Of a stretch of DNA of 64,000 bases, positions 33,252-43,334 are shown one piece after another. Source of the stretch: Akkermansia muciniphila (lineage in GTDB: Bacteria > Verrucomicrobiota > Verrucomicrobiia > Opitutales > UBA953); contig CALQLO010000005.1 of the NCBI GenBank assembly GCA_943331445.1, positions 50,067 to 114,066 of the forward strand. Direction: 5' to 3'. Under the pieces are notes generated by a model. That model ran no database searches. It was not told where the DNA came from and worked only from the letters and a program-made list of their open reading frames with translations. The stretch's first letter is position 1. Every line of letters starts with the position of its first letter. The position numbers and the translations under genes were made by a program.

Positions 33252-33578
33252 TTACTGCTCCGCGAACCCGTATTCCTTGAGCATCCGCGCCACGGCCTGT
33301 GGCAGGGCGGGGCGGATGGCGGTGGGTACGACCTTCTGCGCCTCAACGGTGCAATGAATATACCCGAGCTTGCGCTCGGCGTCGGCATCGCGTCCGGCGG
33401 CCTCGAGCCAGCGCTGCAGTACGGCCGCGGCCCTTGCCCACTCGGGCCAATCGCTATCCGCACCATCGGCGGCCTCGACCAACGTGCACAGGGCACACCC
33501 GCCGAGGAAGCGTTCGACCGCAGCGGCATCCTCCGCACCGACGATCGCAACAAGCTTCTCCCTTTCGCGCGCTTCCAT
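33252..33578 (-). CDS. Hypothetical protein downstream of metH
   Basis: A 108-residue soluble protein that I do not recognise. It is helical in appearance, contains a CALC pair near residue 30 and ends MLKEYGFAEQ. The ATG at 33578 lies two bases after the metH stop on the same strand, so it is likely translated from the metH transcript. The arrangement and ordinary codon use support a real gene. No link to methionine synthesis is visible in the sequence itself. Confidence 0.65.
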   Translation of the reverse strand: MEAREREKLVAIVGAEDAAAVERFLGGCALCTLVEAADGADSDWPEWARAAAVLQRWLEAAGRDADAERKLGYIHCTVEAQKVVPTAIRPALPQAVARMLKEYGFAEQ

Positions 33579-33580
33579 GG

Positions 33581-36500
33581 TCAGGTCTTGTAACCAAGCA
33601 CGGGTCGCAGCCACTTCTCGGCCTGCTCAATGCTCCAGCCCTTGCGCTTGGCGTAATCCTCAACCTGGTCGCGGCCGAGATGATCGACGTCGAAATAGAT
33701 AGACTGGGGGTTGCCGAAGTAGAGGCCCGACACCGACGCCGCCGGGTTCATGGCAAACGATTCGGTTAAGGTGCAGCCAAGGCGATCCGCATCAAGTAAG
33801 CGCCAGATTTCGGCTTTCTCGGTGTGCTCGGGACACGCGGGATAGCCAGCGGCGGGCCGGCGGCCGGCATATTTCTCGTCGACGAGCTCTTCGACGGTGA
33901 GGGCTTCGCCCGGTGCATAACCCCAAAGTTTCATGCGCACTTCGCGGTGCAGCCACTCGGCACAACCTTCGGCCAAGCGATCGGCGAGGGCCTGGATGAG
34001 AATCTGGCGGAAGGGGTCGGTATGCTTGAACGAGGCGGCGTAATCTTCGATCTCTTGGCCAGCCGTGACGGCGAACGCCCCAAGGTGGTCGCCCTGGTCG
34101 CCCGATACGAGATCCGCCAGTGAGCGACAGGTGTCCACCTTCGGACGCTGACGCTGGTCGCGCAGGAAGTGGAAGCGGCCGAGTTTCTTGGTCTGGGCCG
34201 CATCGCCGAAGACTTCGACGTCATCCCCGACGCGTCGCGCCGCCCAGAGGCCGGCGACGCCGCGCAGGCGGAAGCGTTTCTCGCGGATCAGTCCGTCGAG
34301 CTCGACCCGGGCCGCATCAAAGAGCTTACGCGCTTCATGACCATATTTGGCCGACTTAAAGATCTGCGGGAAAGCGCCCTTGAGCGACCACGTGACGAAG
34401 AAAGGTGTCCAATCGATGAGCTCGGCGACGGCGGCCGGGTCGATGTTGTCAAACACGGTGACACCCGGCTGACGTGGCGCGGGCTGCACGGGCGCGGCGG
34501 TCACGAGCGGACGTGCGCGCGCCTCGGCGAGCGGAATGACCACGGCCGGCTGCTGCTTGTCGTAGGCGACACGCATCTCGGCCTGGCTGGTGCGGAGTTC
34601 GGCGATAAAGCTGTCTCGCTTCGCTGGGTTAAGGAGATCGCTGCACACGGTCGTGACGAGCGAGGCATCCCCGACGTGGACCATGGGGCCATCGTAATGC
34701 TCAGCGATCTTGATGGCGGTGTGCTCCTTGGAAGTCGTGGCCCCGCCGATGAGGAGCGGGGTGTTGATGCCGACGCGCTTCAGTTCCTTGGCGACGGTCA
34801 CCATCTCTTCAAGCGAAGGGGTGATCAGACCGGACAGGCCGATGAAATCGGGTTTCAGACGCTGGGCTTCGCTGACAATCTTCTGCGTGGGCGTCATGAC
34901 TCCCAGGTCGGTGACGGCGTAATTATTACACGAGAGCACCACGCCGACGATATTCTTGCCGATGTCGTGGACGTCGCCGCGCACGGTCGCGATGAGGAAG
35001 TTGCCCTGGGTGGAGCCGCCGACTTTCTCGGCGGCCATGAAGGGCTCGAGGTGGGCGACGGCGGTCTTCATGACCTTGGCCGACTTGACCACCTGCGGGA
35101 GGAACATCTTCCCTTCACCAAAGAGCTGACCGACGACACGCATGCCGTCCATCAGCGGGCCTTCAATCACGAGCAATGGGCGGCCTAGGGCGACGCGCGC
35201 TTCCTCGGTGTCAGCGACGACGAAGTCATCGATGCCCCGCACCAGCGCATGGGCGAGGCGTCCCGCCACCGGCAGCGAACGCCATTCGTTCTTCTTGGAG
35301 GTATCGACTTCGGTCTTGGTACCGGCGAACCGCGGGGCGGCCTCCATCAGGCGGTCCGTGGCATCTTCGCGGCGACACAACACGAGGTCTTCGACGAGGT
35401 CGCGCAGCTCGGGGTTGATTTCAGTGTAGACCTCGAGCATCCCGGCGTTGACGATCGCCATGTCCAATCCGGCCTTAATCGCGTGGTAGAGGAAGACGGA
35501 GTGGATGGCCTCGCGCACGGGGTTGTTGCCGGCAAAAGCGAAGGACACGTTCGACAGGCCACCCGACGTGCGGGTGCCCGGGCACAGGCGTTTGATTTCC
35601 GTGACGGCTTCGATGAAATCAAGCGCGTAACGGTTGTGCTCCTTCATCCCCGTGCCGACGGTCAGGATGTTCGCATCAAAGATGATGTCCTGCGGGTCGA
35701 CGCCCGCTTGTTGGGTGAGGATGCCGAAGGCGCGCACGCAGATGCGGACCTTATCGATGAGTGTCGCGGCCTGACCCTTTTCGTCGAACGCCATGACAAT
35801 CATGGCTGCACCGTAGCGACGGCAAAGGCGCGCCCGGCGGATAAACTCGGCTTCGCCTTCCTTGAGGGAAATCGAATTCACGATGGCCTTGCCCTGCACG
35901 CAGCGCAGGCCGGCTTCGATGATGTCGAAGTTCGACGAATCGATCATGAACGGCACACGCGCGATGTCCGGCTCGGTCGCCGCCATGTTCAGAAACTTCG
36001 TCATCGCGGCCGCCCCGTCCAGGAGGCCCGCGTCGAAATTGATATCGATGATGCTGGCGCCAGCTTCGATCTGCTGCTTGGCCACGCGGAGGGCGGAACG
36101 ATAGTCGTCCGACTCGATCATCTTCTTAAAGATCTTCGAGCCGGCCACGTTCGTACGTTCGCCGACATTTACAAAGGTTCCCGGGCCGCCGACGATGTTC
36201 AACGGCTCGAGGCCAGAGAGCTGCAATGCCGGGGCGGTGGCGACCGCCGAGCGGGGCGGGTATTTCTCGGTGCGGCGGCGGATGGCGGCGATGTGGCCGG
36301 GCGTGGTGCCGCAGCAACCGCCGACGATGTTGACGAGCCCGTCGCGGGCGAAGGTCTCGAGAATGGCCGCCGTATCTTCCGGGCCTTCGGGGAAGCCCGT
36401 CGGGGAAAGCGGATTGGGCAGGCCGGCGTTCGGGTAGCAGGAGACAAAGATATCGGCCTTCTTCGCCAGCTCGGCGATGTGCGGGCGCATTTGCTCGCCC

Positions 36501-37270
36501 CCGAGGGCGCAGTTCATGCCGATGCTCATCGGCTGCGCGTGGCGCACCGAATTCCAAAAGGCTTCGGTGGTCTGGCCAGTCAGCGTGCGCCCGGAGGCAT
36601 CGGTGATGGTGCCGGAAATCATCAACGGCAGGCGGAAGCCGCGGGCCTCGAAGGCTTCGTCGATCGCAAACAGCGCCGCCTTCAGTACGAGGGTGTCGAA
36701 GACCGTCTCGCACAGAATCAGGTCCGCCCCGGCATCGATCAGGGCGTCGACCTGATCGCGGTAAGCATCGCGCACCTGGGTGTACGTGACATCGCGCTTG
36801 GCGGAGTCATTGACGTCGCGCGACATCGAGAGGGTCTTGTTCGTCGGGCCAATGGCCCCGGCGACGAACGCGTCCTTGCCCGGATTTGCTGCCTTGAAGG
36901 CATCGACGGCCTCGCGGGCGACTTTGACGGCGGCGGTGTTCAGCTCGCGGACGAGGTGGCCCATCTTATAATCCTCCATCGCGATGGAGGTGCCGTTGAA
37001 AGTATTCGTCTCGAGGATGTCGGCCCCGGCGTCGAGGTACGCGCGGTGGATATTCCGGACGACTTCCGGCTTGGTGATGACGAGGAGGTCGTTGTTGCCC
37101 TTGAGCTCGCCTGGGTGGTCCGCGAAACGCGTGCCGCGGTAGTCCTGCTCCTGCAACTTGAACTGCTGAATCATCGTGCCCATCGCGCCGTCGAGATAGA
37201 CGATGCGTTGGCGCAGGAGAGCCTCAAGGCGCTCGCCGGCGGGGTTCAAAGGGAGTCTCTGTCGGGACAT
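33581..37270 (-). CDS. metH: Cobalamin-dependent methionine synthase
   Basis: A full-length 1229-residue MetH that transfers the methyl group of 5-methyltetrahydrofolate to homocysteine through methylcobalamin. The modules are in order. The homocysteine domain (1-350) opens with [11 protein letters not shown] and has zinc-ligand cysteines in MNCALGG and [11 protein letters not shown]. The pterin domain (360-620) has [11 protein letters not shown]. The B12 cap and binding domain (650-890) has [14 protein letters not shown] with the cobalt-ligand histidine. The reactivation domain (to the end) has [11 protein letters not shown]. No cobalamin or SAM riboswitch fits in the 49-base gap upstream. 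The gene is on the same strand as rsmG. Confidence 0.98.
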   Translation of the reverse strand: MSRQRLPLNPAGERLEALLRQRIVYLDGAMGTMIQQFKLQEQDYRGTRFADHPGELKGNNDLLVITKPEVVRNIHRAYLDAGADILETNTFNGTSIAMEDYKMGHLVRELNTAAVKVAREAVDAFKAANPGKDAFVAGAIGPTNKTLSMSRDVNDSAKRDVTYTQVRDAYRDQVDALIDAGADLILCETVFDTLVLKAALFAIDEAFEARGFRLPLMISGTITDASGRTLTGQTTEAFWNSVRHAQPMSIGMNCALGGEQMRPHIAELAKKADIFVSCYPNAGLPNPLSPTGFPEGPEDTAAILETFARDGLVNIVGGCCGTTPGHIAAIRRRTEKYPPRSAVATAPALQLSGLEPLNIVGGPGTFVNVGERTNVAGSKIFKKMIESDDYRSALRVAKQQIEAGASIIDINFDAGLLDGAAAMTKFLNMAATEPDIARVPFMIDSSNFDIIEAGLRCVQGKAIVNSISLKEGEAEFIRRARLCRRYGAAMIVMAFDEKGQAATLIDKVRICVRAFGILTQQAGVDPQDIIFDANILTVGTGMKEHNRYALDFIEAVTEIKRLCPGTRTSGGLSNVSFAFAGNNPVREAIHSVFLYHAIKAGLDMAIVNAGMLEVYTEINPELRDLVEDLVLCRREDATDRLMEAAPRFAGTKTEVDTSKKNEWRSLPVAGRLAHALVRGIDDFVVADTEEARVALGRPLLVIEGPLMDGMRVVGQLFGEGKMFLPQVVKSAKVMKTAVAHLEPFMAAEKVGGSTQGNFLIATVRGDVHDIGKNIVGVVLSCNNYAVTDLGVMTPTQKIVSEAQRLKPDFIGLSGLITPSLEEMVTVAKELKRVGINTPLLIGGATTSKEHTAIKIAEHYDGPMVHVGDASLVTTVCSDLLNPAKRDSFIAELRTSQAEMRVAYDKQQPAVVIPLAEARARPLVTAAPVQPAPRQPGVTVFDNIDPAAVAELIDWTPFFVTWSLKGAFPQIFKSAKYGHEARKLFDAARVELDGLIREKRFRLRGVAGLWAARRVGDDVEVFGDAAQTKKLGRFHFLRDQRQRPKVDTCRSLADLVSGDQGDHLGAFAVTAGQEIEDYAASFKHTDPFRQILIQALADRLAEGCAEWLHREVRMKLWGYAPGEALTVEELVDEKYAGRRPAAGYPACPEHTEKAEIWRLLDADRLGCTLTESFAMNPAASVSGLYFGNPQSIYFDVDHLGRDQVEDYAKRKGWSIEQAEKWLRPVLGYKT

Positions 37271-37319
37271 CGACCCTACCGTGCGGTTTGCCGCCCAAGG
37301 GTCAAGGCACAGGGCGGGC

Positions 37320-38027
37320 CTATTGCGTCATCCCCGGCAGATCGGGCTTCTTGCAACGCAGGAGGTCCTGGCTGCGGTAGAGTACAATCCGCTTCCCCTC
37401 GAACTTCTCGTCGTCCCAGAGGAGCGGGCGGAGTTCAAAACTAAAGACGGGGTTTAAAAAGGAAACCTCGGCCTCGACTGCGGCGTCGCCGCCCTGCCAA
37501 TAGAGGATGCCGTTGGGCAGGGAATGCTTCGCGCCCTTGCACAGCAGCTGGCGTGTGTTGTGGACAAACGTGCGCAGGTCCGCCACGGCCCGGCCGGTGA
37601 CGAAATCATGCTCGTGGTTCATGGTCTCAGCGCGGGCATTCTTGACGTCGACGTTCTTGAGGCCGAGGCGCGTAGCGATGTCCTGGACGACGGTGATCTT
37701 CTTGCCCACGGAGTCGACGAGGGTGAAGCGGGCCTTGGGGTACAGGACGGCCATGATGAGTCCGGGGAAGCCGCCGCCGGTGCCCACGTCCATGACGCGG
37801 CAGCCATCCATGAGCTTGAGAAATTTCACCGGGGCGATCGAGGGTGCGTAGTGGTGGCGCTCGAGGTTCTCGATGTCCTTCCGCGAGACCAGGTTGATCT
37901 TCTCATTCCATTCGCGGTGGAGTGCGGCCATGGCGGTCAGCTGTTCCCACTGGGCGGGCGTGACTTCCGGGAAGAGAGGGACGAGGGACTGCATTGCGAG
38001 GCCGTGAGCGTGGGGTTCATCGGGCAT
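37320..38027 (-). CDS. rsmG: 16S rRNA (guanine527-N7)-methyltransferase RsmG
   Basis: RsmG (GidB) methylates G527 of 16S rRNA; its loss gives low-level streptomycin resistance in several bacteria. Visible motifs are [31 protein letters not shown] for SAM binding, LVDSVGKK and VTGRAVADL. Starting at ATG 38027 it has 235 residues; an ATG at 37994 is an alternative. It lies 49 bases upstream of metH on the same strand and is divergent from the SGNH hydrolase gene. Identity is clear although the start is not. Confidence 0.94.
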   Translation of the reverse strand: MPDEPHAHGLAMQSLVPLFPEVTPAQWEQLTAMAALHREWNEKINLVSRKDIENLERHHYAPSIAPVKFLKLMDGCRVMDVGTGGGFPGLIMAVLYPKARFTLVDSVGKKITVVQDIATRLGLKNVDVKNARAETMNHEHDFVTGRAVADLRTFVHNTRQLLCKGAKHSLPNGILYWQGGDAAVEAEVSFLNPVFSFELRPLLWDDEKFEGKRIVLYRSQDLLRCKKPDLPGMTQ

Positions 38028-38082
38028 GAGGCAAGGACGCCTTTGGCCTTCAAACCTTCCGCCATCCCGCCTAGAACAGGGC

Positions 38083-38775
38083 ATGCGCCTCCTCCTGCCC
38101 CTGATGTTCGCCGCGGCCCTGTGCTCTGCTCAGGCCGTCGATGTCGCCTTACCTGAAGTCGTCCAAACGCTTCAAGTGAAGTGGCCTAAGAATCACACGG
38201 TCCACATCGTCTGCCACGGCCACAGCGTCCCCGCCGGATATTTCAAGACGCCCATCGTGCAGTCCGATCAGGCGTATCCCGCGAAACTTCAGACCGGCCT
38301 GCGTCAGCGTTTCCCGCACGCGGTGCTCAATGTGATTGTGACCGCGATTGGCGGTGAGCATTCCGTCGCGGGTGCGGCCCGCTTCGAGCGCGATGTGCTC
38401 GCCCTGCGCCCGACCGTGGTGACGATTGATTATTCCCTCAATGACCGTGGGGTTGGCCTCGAGAAAGCCAAAGCGGCTTGGACGCAGATGATCGTGGCCG
38501 CGAAGGCCGCCGGCATCCGCGTCGTGCTGCTCACGCCCACGCCGGATCAGCGGGCCAAGCTTGATGACCCACAGGACCCGCTCAACCAGCATGCCGAGCA
38601 GGTGAGGGCACTGGCCAAGGAGCACCAGGTGCTGCTCGTCGACAGCCTCGCGCTCTTCCAGGCCAAGATCAAGGCCGGCACGCCCCTGCCTGCGCTCATG
38701 TCGCAGGGCAACCACCCCAACGAAGCTGGCCACGAACTCGTCGCCGCGGCCCTCTTGGCCCTCTTCCGCCCGTAA
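38083..38775 (+). CDS. Secreted SGNH/GDSL-type hydrolase
   Basis: A 230-residue exported esterase-like protein. A signal peptide (LLLPLMFAAALCSAQA) is followed by block I GHSVPAGY, in which the usual GDS reads GHS with the nucleophile Ser kept. Block III is YSLNDRG and block V is NHPNEAGH, giving the catalytic Asp/Asn and His positions. Members remove acetyl or acyl groups from polysaccharides or lipids. The frame opens at 38026, but ATG at 38083 begins the signal peptide. Substrate is unknown; the neighbouring GH genes suggest a carbohydrate. Confidence 0.85.
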   Translation: MRLLLPLMFAAALCSAQAVDVALPEVVQTLQVKWPKNHTVHIVCHGHSVPAGYFKTPIVQSDQAYPAKLQTGLRQRFPHAVLNVIVTAIGGEHSVAGAARFERDVLALRPTVVTIDYSLNDRGVGLEKAKAAWTQMIVAAKAAGIRVVLLTPTPDQRAKLDDPQDPLNQHAEQVRALAKEHQVLLVDSLALFQAKIKAGTPLPALMSQGNHPNEAGHELVAAALLALFRP

Positions 38776-38820
38776 TTTGCTGTTTCCTTCCGCCGTCACT
38801 TCTCCAAACCTAACCGCCTC

Positions 38821-39120
38821 ATGTTCCACCACATCGTCTTCTTCTACCTCAAAAAGGACATCACTGCCGCCCAGCGCGCGGAATTCGAAACCAAGCTCCG
38901 CGGCTTGCTCGCCATCAAGACCATCCACAGCGGCTACGTCGGCATCCCGAGCACGCACGCTGTCCGCCCGATCATCGACACCTCGTATGACTTCGCTGAG
39001 TTCTTCGTCTTCAAGAGCCACGCTGATCATGACGCGTACCAGATCGACCAGATCCACCAGGACTTCATCAAGGACTGCAAGAACTACTGGGACTCCGTCA
39101 AAATCTACGACTTCGAATAA
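38821..39120 (+). CDS. Dabb (stress-responsive alpha/beta barrel) protein
   Basis: A 99-residue protein of the Dabb family, recognised by the N-terminal MFHHIVFFYLKKD, a central SGYVGIPS and the end segment HADHDAYQIDQIHQDFIKD. Family members are dimeric ferredoxin-like barrels; some bind small aromatic or polyketide compounds, and many have no known role. A second, diverged copy begins at 63718. It follows the SGNH gene by 45 bases and ends at its own terminator. Confidence 0.85.
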   Translation: MFHHIVFFYLKKDITAAQRAEFETKLRGLLAIKTIHSGYVGIPSTHAVRPIIDTSYDFAEFFVFKSHADHDAYQIDQIHQDFIKDCKNYWDSVKIYDFE

Positions 39121-39142
39121 GTCATCCCTGACTCCCTTCATC

Positions 39143-39167
39143 AGGCGCCGCACCCGGCGCCTTTTTT
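39143..39167 (+). terminator. Rho-independent terminator after Dabb gene
   Basis: Stem AGGCGCC (39143-39149) / GGCGCCT (39156-39162) followed by a run of T residues, 22 bases after the stop codon. Confidence 0.9.
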
Positions 39168-39606
39168 GCGCCTGCCTTGAGGTAGGGACGCGTCGGCGAC
39201 GCGTCCGCCTTGACCCTAATCCCATACGGTCGCGACACCGTCGCGCCCCTACCTTCTACATTTGCTTCGCAGCCGTTCCCCTTTGTGTGCCGCCCCCCTG
39301 CCGCTCCCAACCGCTTACCGCTTACCGCTTCTACCTTCAACGGGTAGGGCGGGTTGTCCCTAACCCGCCGTTCGCCGATCAACATCCGCACCTCTCTCGA
39401 TATTCTATTCTCTCACCGCTCAACGGACGGCTGAGGACAGCCGTCCCTACCTCGCACAAAACGCCAACCGCCAACCGCTACCACCTGTAATGGGTAGGGG
39501 CAGCACCGCGTGCTGCCCTAGTCTGCATCTCTCGGGTCCTCCGGCCCTCGTGCCCTCGAGCTATGCCCCTACCTCCTACCTCCTACCTCCTACCCCGCCG
39601 CGCCAC
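39168..39606. repeat. Repeat-filled gap with two REPIN-like doublets and a palindrome
   Basis: No gene is seen. It holds a second copy of the ACGCGTCGGCGACGCGT doublet (39181-39253), a 110-base doublet framed by GGGTAGGG and CCCTACC (39342-39451) with the shared ATTCTATTCTCT spacer, and a GCAGCACCGCGTGCTGC palindrome (39498-39519). The sequence around the last palindrome, including CCACCTGTAATGGGTAGG, recurs at 43130-43180. Confidence 0.85.
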
Positions 39607-42021
39607 TCACCTCCTCATCACCAAATTCCCCATGGCCTTGGGGTCTTTGAATTTCGTCCCACTAGGGAAGAGCATATAATACTCGGGCACGTTACCTGCC
39701 ATCCGCTGGCGGCAGATATTCACGCCCCACGGAAAGGCCTTACTGGGGACCTCACCCTCGATGGGCTTGGCTTCGATCAGTGCCTCGACGATCCAGCGGT
39801 CCGCCAACTTTTTCACCGCGATATTCTTCACGGTATAGAAACTAGCCAAGTCCTCCGAGCGCGTGGTGATACACTCATCAAGCACGGTGCCGTTGGGGTT
39901 AATCACAATCAGCGGGCGGATGCCCTTGGCGGTCTCGAGTCGGATCTCGATGGTGTCGTCGTTGAAAATCGCATAGCTATCACGATCTTTACAGGCCGCG
40001 CGGATTTTCTCCATCTTGGGTTCGCGGCATTCGATCCCGACAACGAGCCCGCTGTGATCCGCCAGCCAGCGGAACGCTACATGGGTGCTGAGGTGATAGG
40101 GGGTCTCGCCGGTGACCATGTCGCTCAGGGGCGTGGTGGCCCGGTTCTCGGGGTCGGTCCAGAAGGGCTTGGTGAGGTCGCCATCAATCTTGGGCGGATG
40201 GTGGGCGAAGTAGCCCGTGACGCCGCCGTTGCTGCGTTGCAGGTTCGTGAACAGGGCCTTGAGCGGCTGCATCTCCGCTTCGAGCAGGGCGATGCGCTGC
40301 GTATAGATGCTCTCGCCGGTCTTGGCCTTGGCGGCGCTCAGGAGCGCAAAGAACTTTTCAATATCCGCCGGCTTCAAGTAGCCACCATTGGCGGTGACCT
40401 CGCGGGCCTCCGGGCGTGCCCACACGGTCTCGGCGAACTCATGGAACTCCTTCATCTCCGCCTGGGCGGGCCCGAAGAACAAGCGGTAGTATTCGTCGAG
40501 CACCGCCGGCAGGTTGAGATCCCGCTCCCACATCATGCGGGCGTGGAGGTAAATCATGAGGTGCGATAGGCCCGGCCGACGCAGATTATTAGTCGCGCCG
40601 GGCTTGATCTCGTTGCTGGAAATCCACGGCACCTCGACGTCATAGCCGGCGGCGTGATCGTAGGCGGCCTGGAGATTAGTCTGCATGATCTTGCTGAAGA
40701 ACACGGGCACGGGCGGCGCGGCCCGGATGTCCGCCTGCTCAAGGTAGTGGTCCATGATGATCAACTGCTCGCGGCCGTCCTTCATGCGCTTCAGCCATTC
40801 TTTACGTAGCTCGAGATCGCCGTTCCAGGGCGGCAACATCCAGCCCGTGCTGTGCTGCATGAGGCCCACCAGCACGCTATCGGGGATCTTCTCAATGGTA
40901 GTCGGCGGCATGGTGGTGCCGCTGTAGGCCATGACGGTGAACTTGCGTCCGGGGTGCTGGGCGGTGACACGCTTCACGATGTCCAAATTGAAATCCCAGG
41001 CGTAGTTACTGAAGTTGCCGTAGATACCGCGCTCGGCCTGATCCCAGCCAGCGGCGACGTCGGCACTGTCGATGGCGGACCAACCATCGGGCTGCCCGAG
41101 GCTATCGTATTCGATGCCGGGATAGAATTGGCGCGTGAAATCGAGTGAGGTGATGAAATCAGCGCGTAGCTTTTCGCTGTTCAGTTTGGGCGAATTATAA
41201 CTGGGCTTCCCGTTGATGAGGCCGAAGTAGGCGGGATCAGCCTCTTTGCCGAAGTAGGTCAAGCGGCCCACGGCATGGTAAATGGGGATGACCTTGCTGG
41301 TCCCCACGCCCATGGATTTATACCACATCATCTCCTGCCGGTAGGTGCCGGGCTGGTTATCCGCAAAGCGGCGTTGGCCGAATTCAGGCGACTTCGTCAC
41401 CGACTGCTCGGCGATGCGGATACTGTCGTGGTGCGGGCGGATCAGGCCGAGGGCCTCGTCCGGCATATACCAGCGCAGCCCGAGCTGCTCCAGTAAGCCG
41501 AACGCGGCATACAGCGACCCCGTGGCATCATATAAATAAAAGCCGCAGCCTTTATTGAATCCACCCGTGCCATAAAAGGCCGGCGTGCGCCACTTATGGC
41601 CAGTGGCCTTTTCCCAGGTGCTGGCCGAAAGGTCGTGCGCTCGGTCGGTGTAGGGCGCGAAGTGGTTCTGCGAGTGGAGGACATCGCGGCCGAGGAGCAC
41701 CACGTGGTGGTCTTTCGCGACGATTTTATACCCGTCGAAATTCACGCCCTCGAGGGTGACCCCGAGTTTCTGTGTGAAGGTGCTCTGGCCGACGTAGACG
41801 TGATTGGCCGCCGTGCTCGGCTCGGTCACGATGGGTAGCGAGGCGCCCGACATCGCGAGGAGGTGGCGCTGGAGTTCGAGGGCGACGGTGCGGAGCGCCA
41901 GCGGTGCGTCTGGGGCCACCACGATGTCCGCGACGGCTTGGCCATGGGTCACGAGATCTACGGCCAAGGCGGGCAGGGCGCTGATGACGCCGAGTAAGAG
42001 GGTGCTCAAGCGGAGGCGCAT
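39607..42021 (-). CDS. Secreted DUF4838 protein with CBM9-like C-terminal domain
   Basis: An 804-residue exported protein. A signal peptide (LSTLLLGVISALPALA) is followed by an alpha-glucuronidase/hexosaminidase N-terminal-like domain (about 30-140; ELQRHLLAMSGASLPIV, VYVGQSTFT). The DUF4838 region follows (about 180-480; YHAVGRLTYFG, LMQHSTGWMLPPW). A C-terminal CBM9/DOMON-like domain starts near 620 (PPKIDGDLTKPFW, NDDTIEIRLETAKG). DUF4838 proteins are abundant in Verrucomicrobia, Planctomycetes and Bacteroidetes polysaccharide loci and are presumed glycoside hydrolases. The TPR-protein gene lies six bases upstream on the same strand. Confidence 0.88.
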   Translation of the reverse strand: MRLRLSTLLLGVISALPALAVDLVTHGQAVADIVVAPDAPLALRTVALELQRHLLAMSGASLPIVTEPSTAANHVYVGQSTFTQKLGVTLEGVNFDGYKIVAKDHHVVLLGRDVLHSQNHFAPYTDRAHDLSASTWEKATGHKWRTPAFYGTGGFNKGCGFYLYDATGSLYAAFGLLEQLGLRWYMPDEALGLIRPHHDSIRIAEQSVTKSPEFGQRRFADNQPGTYRQEMMWYKSMGVGTSKVIPIYHAVGRLTYFGKEADPAYFGLINGKPSYNSPKLNSEKLRADFITSLDFTRQFYPGIEYDSLGQPDGWSAIDSADVAAGWDQAERGIYGNFSNYAWDFNLDIVKRVTAQHPGRKFTVMAYSGTTMPPTTIEKIPDSVLVGLMQHSTGWMLPPWNGDLELRKEWLKRMKDGREQLIIMDHYLEQADIRAAPPVPVFFSKIMQTNLQAAYDHAAGYDVEVPWISSNEIKPGATNNLRRPGLSHLMIYLHARMMWERDLNLPAVLDEYYRLFFGPAQAEMKEFHEFAETVWARPEAREVTANGGYLKPADIEKFFALLSAAKAKTGESIYTQRIALLEAEMQPLKALFTNLQRSNGGVTGYFAHHPPKIDGDLTKPFWTDPENRATTPLSDMVTGETPYHLSTHVAFRWLADHSGLVVGIECREPKMEKIRAACKDRDSYAIFNDDTIEIRLETAKGIRPLIVINPNGTVLDECITTRSEDLASFYTVKNIAVKKLADRWIVEALIEAKPIEGEVPSKAFPWGVNICRQRMAGNVPEYYMLFPSGTKFKDPKAMGNLVMRR

Positions 42022-42027
42022 CGGGGT

Positions 42028-42864
42028 TTAGCGTAGGGCGGCGAGTTTGGCTTTCGCCGTGGCGAGTAAGTCAGCGGGGGGCTGACTCGCGGAGATAATC
42101 GCCTCATAGCAGGCGCGGGCCTTGGCGGTTTCGCCGAGGGTTTCATACGTGGCGGCACGCGCCATCTGCACCATCGACCAATGCGGTTGCTTGGTGAGTT
42201 CGCCCACGCGATCAAACTCCGCCAGAGCCAGGGCGCCTTTCCCTTCGGCGGCAAGTAGCCGCGCGCGGCCCGCCACCGCTTGGTAGCGCATCGTCCCGCC
42301 CGGCGCCTTTAGTTTCAGGATCTCGTCATAGCACGCCAAAGCCGCCGGGCCTTGGGCGAGGCGGCCGAGCTGCAGGTAGACCACGGCTTGCTTGTAGTCG
42401 TTGATCGTCGCGCCTAGGGCCGCGCGGTAATCCCTCTCCGCGTCCGCCGCCTGCCGAAGCCGGCTCGCGGCGTTTCCGCGGCAGACATAGGCGTCGTAAA
42501 TCAACGCATCGGGCCAGGTTGTGAAATCTTCTGTTTTCGAGAGCGCCCAGACGTCAGCGTATTTCGTCTGAATCGTCAGGATATTCATCCGGCAGAGGAT
42601 GCTTTGGGATTTATCCTTAATGCCCGCCGCCAAGGCCGTGGCTGCGTCGCCATGCTTTAGTTGTGCTTCGCAATAGCTCGCCTGTGCCAGCGCGACATCT
42701 TTCGCTTCAGGTGAGGGGGCCGATGCGATCAATGCCTCGAAGGCCGCGCGGGCTTCTGGGAACTTATTGGACGCGTAGAGGCGCAATCCCGCTTGGAAAT
42801 CGGTGGGGAAGTTTGCCGCCTGGCCAAACGCCGCCGCCGCGAGGAATAGGAACAAACTTCTCAT
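42028..42864 (-). CDS. Secreted TPR-repeat protein
   Basis: A 278-residue exported protein with a signal peptide (FLFLAAAAFGQA) and helical repeats of TPR type throughout, recognisable from repeated patterns such as LYASNKFPEARAAFEALI and YETLGETAKARACYEAII. It would be a periplasmic protein-interaction module. It is six bases upstream of the DUF4838 gene and probably in the same operon. Partner and function are unknown. Confidence 0.8.
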   Translation of the reverse strand: MRSLFLFLAAAAFGQAANFPTDFQAGLRLYASNKFPEARAAFEALIASAPSPEAKDVALAQASYCEAQLKHGDAATALAAGIKDKSQSILCRMNILTIQTKYADVWALSKTEDFTTWPDALIYDAYVCRGNAASRLRQAADAERDYRAALGATINDYKQAVVYLQLGRLAQGPAALACYDEILKLKAPGGTMRYQAVAGRARLLAAEGKGALALAEFDRVGELTKQPHWSMVQMARAATYETLGETAKARACYEAIISASQPPADLLATAKAKLAALR

Positions 42865-43334
42865 CGGGAAAGAGTGGGGAATTTTCGCCCGGGGTCTGGA
42901 CGAACCACTTCAGATTTAACCCACCCTCACCGATGTCCACCGCGAAAGCACCCCGTGCTGCAGCATCGAGTGCTGAGTCGAGGACAGCGTAGAGGACTGA
43001 ATCGATGAAAGGCCGCGCAGGGTGGGGCAGCACCGCGTGCTGCCCTAGTCTGCCTCCAGGGTGGGACGGCTCTCCGAGCCGTCCGCTATCTGTCTCTCTG
43101 CCGCTCCCAACCGCTAACCGCTTACCGCTACCACCTGTAATGGGTAGGGGCAGCACCGCGTGCTGCCCTAGTCTGCCTCTCTCGGGTCCTCGGGTCCTCG
43201 GGTCCTCCGGCCCTCGAGCCCTCGAGCTATGCCCCTGCCTCTCACGCTTGCCCCCTTGCGGCTCCATCACAACTCTCCCGCCACCCGCCACCCGAAACGA
43301 TTGCCCCTTCTGATCCTCCGGCCCTCGAGCCCTC
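42865..43334. repeat. Repeat-filled divergent gap
   Basis: No gene is seen. It contains two GCAGCACCGCGTGCTGC palindromes (43024-43044 and 43148-43169), an ACGGCTCTCCGAGCCGT hairpin (about 43064-43083), repeated CCAACCGCTAACCGC words and a short tandem GGGTCCTC x3 near 43184-43208. Promoters of the two divergent genes must also lie here but are not recognisable. Confidence 0.75.

Noticed and set aside
37271..37319. Cobalamin or SAM riboswitch upstream of metH
   Set aside because: Only 49 bases lie between the metH start and the rsmG stop, and they contain no recognisable riboswitch core.
35249..37444. A 731-codon open frame on the + strand opposite metH
   Set aside because: It is the antisense shadow of a complete, unmistakable metH. 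High-GC genes commonly leave such long open frames; the translated product is unnaturally rich in Arg, Asp, Gly and Val and has no motif.
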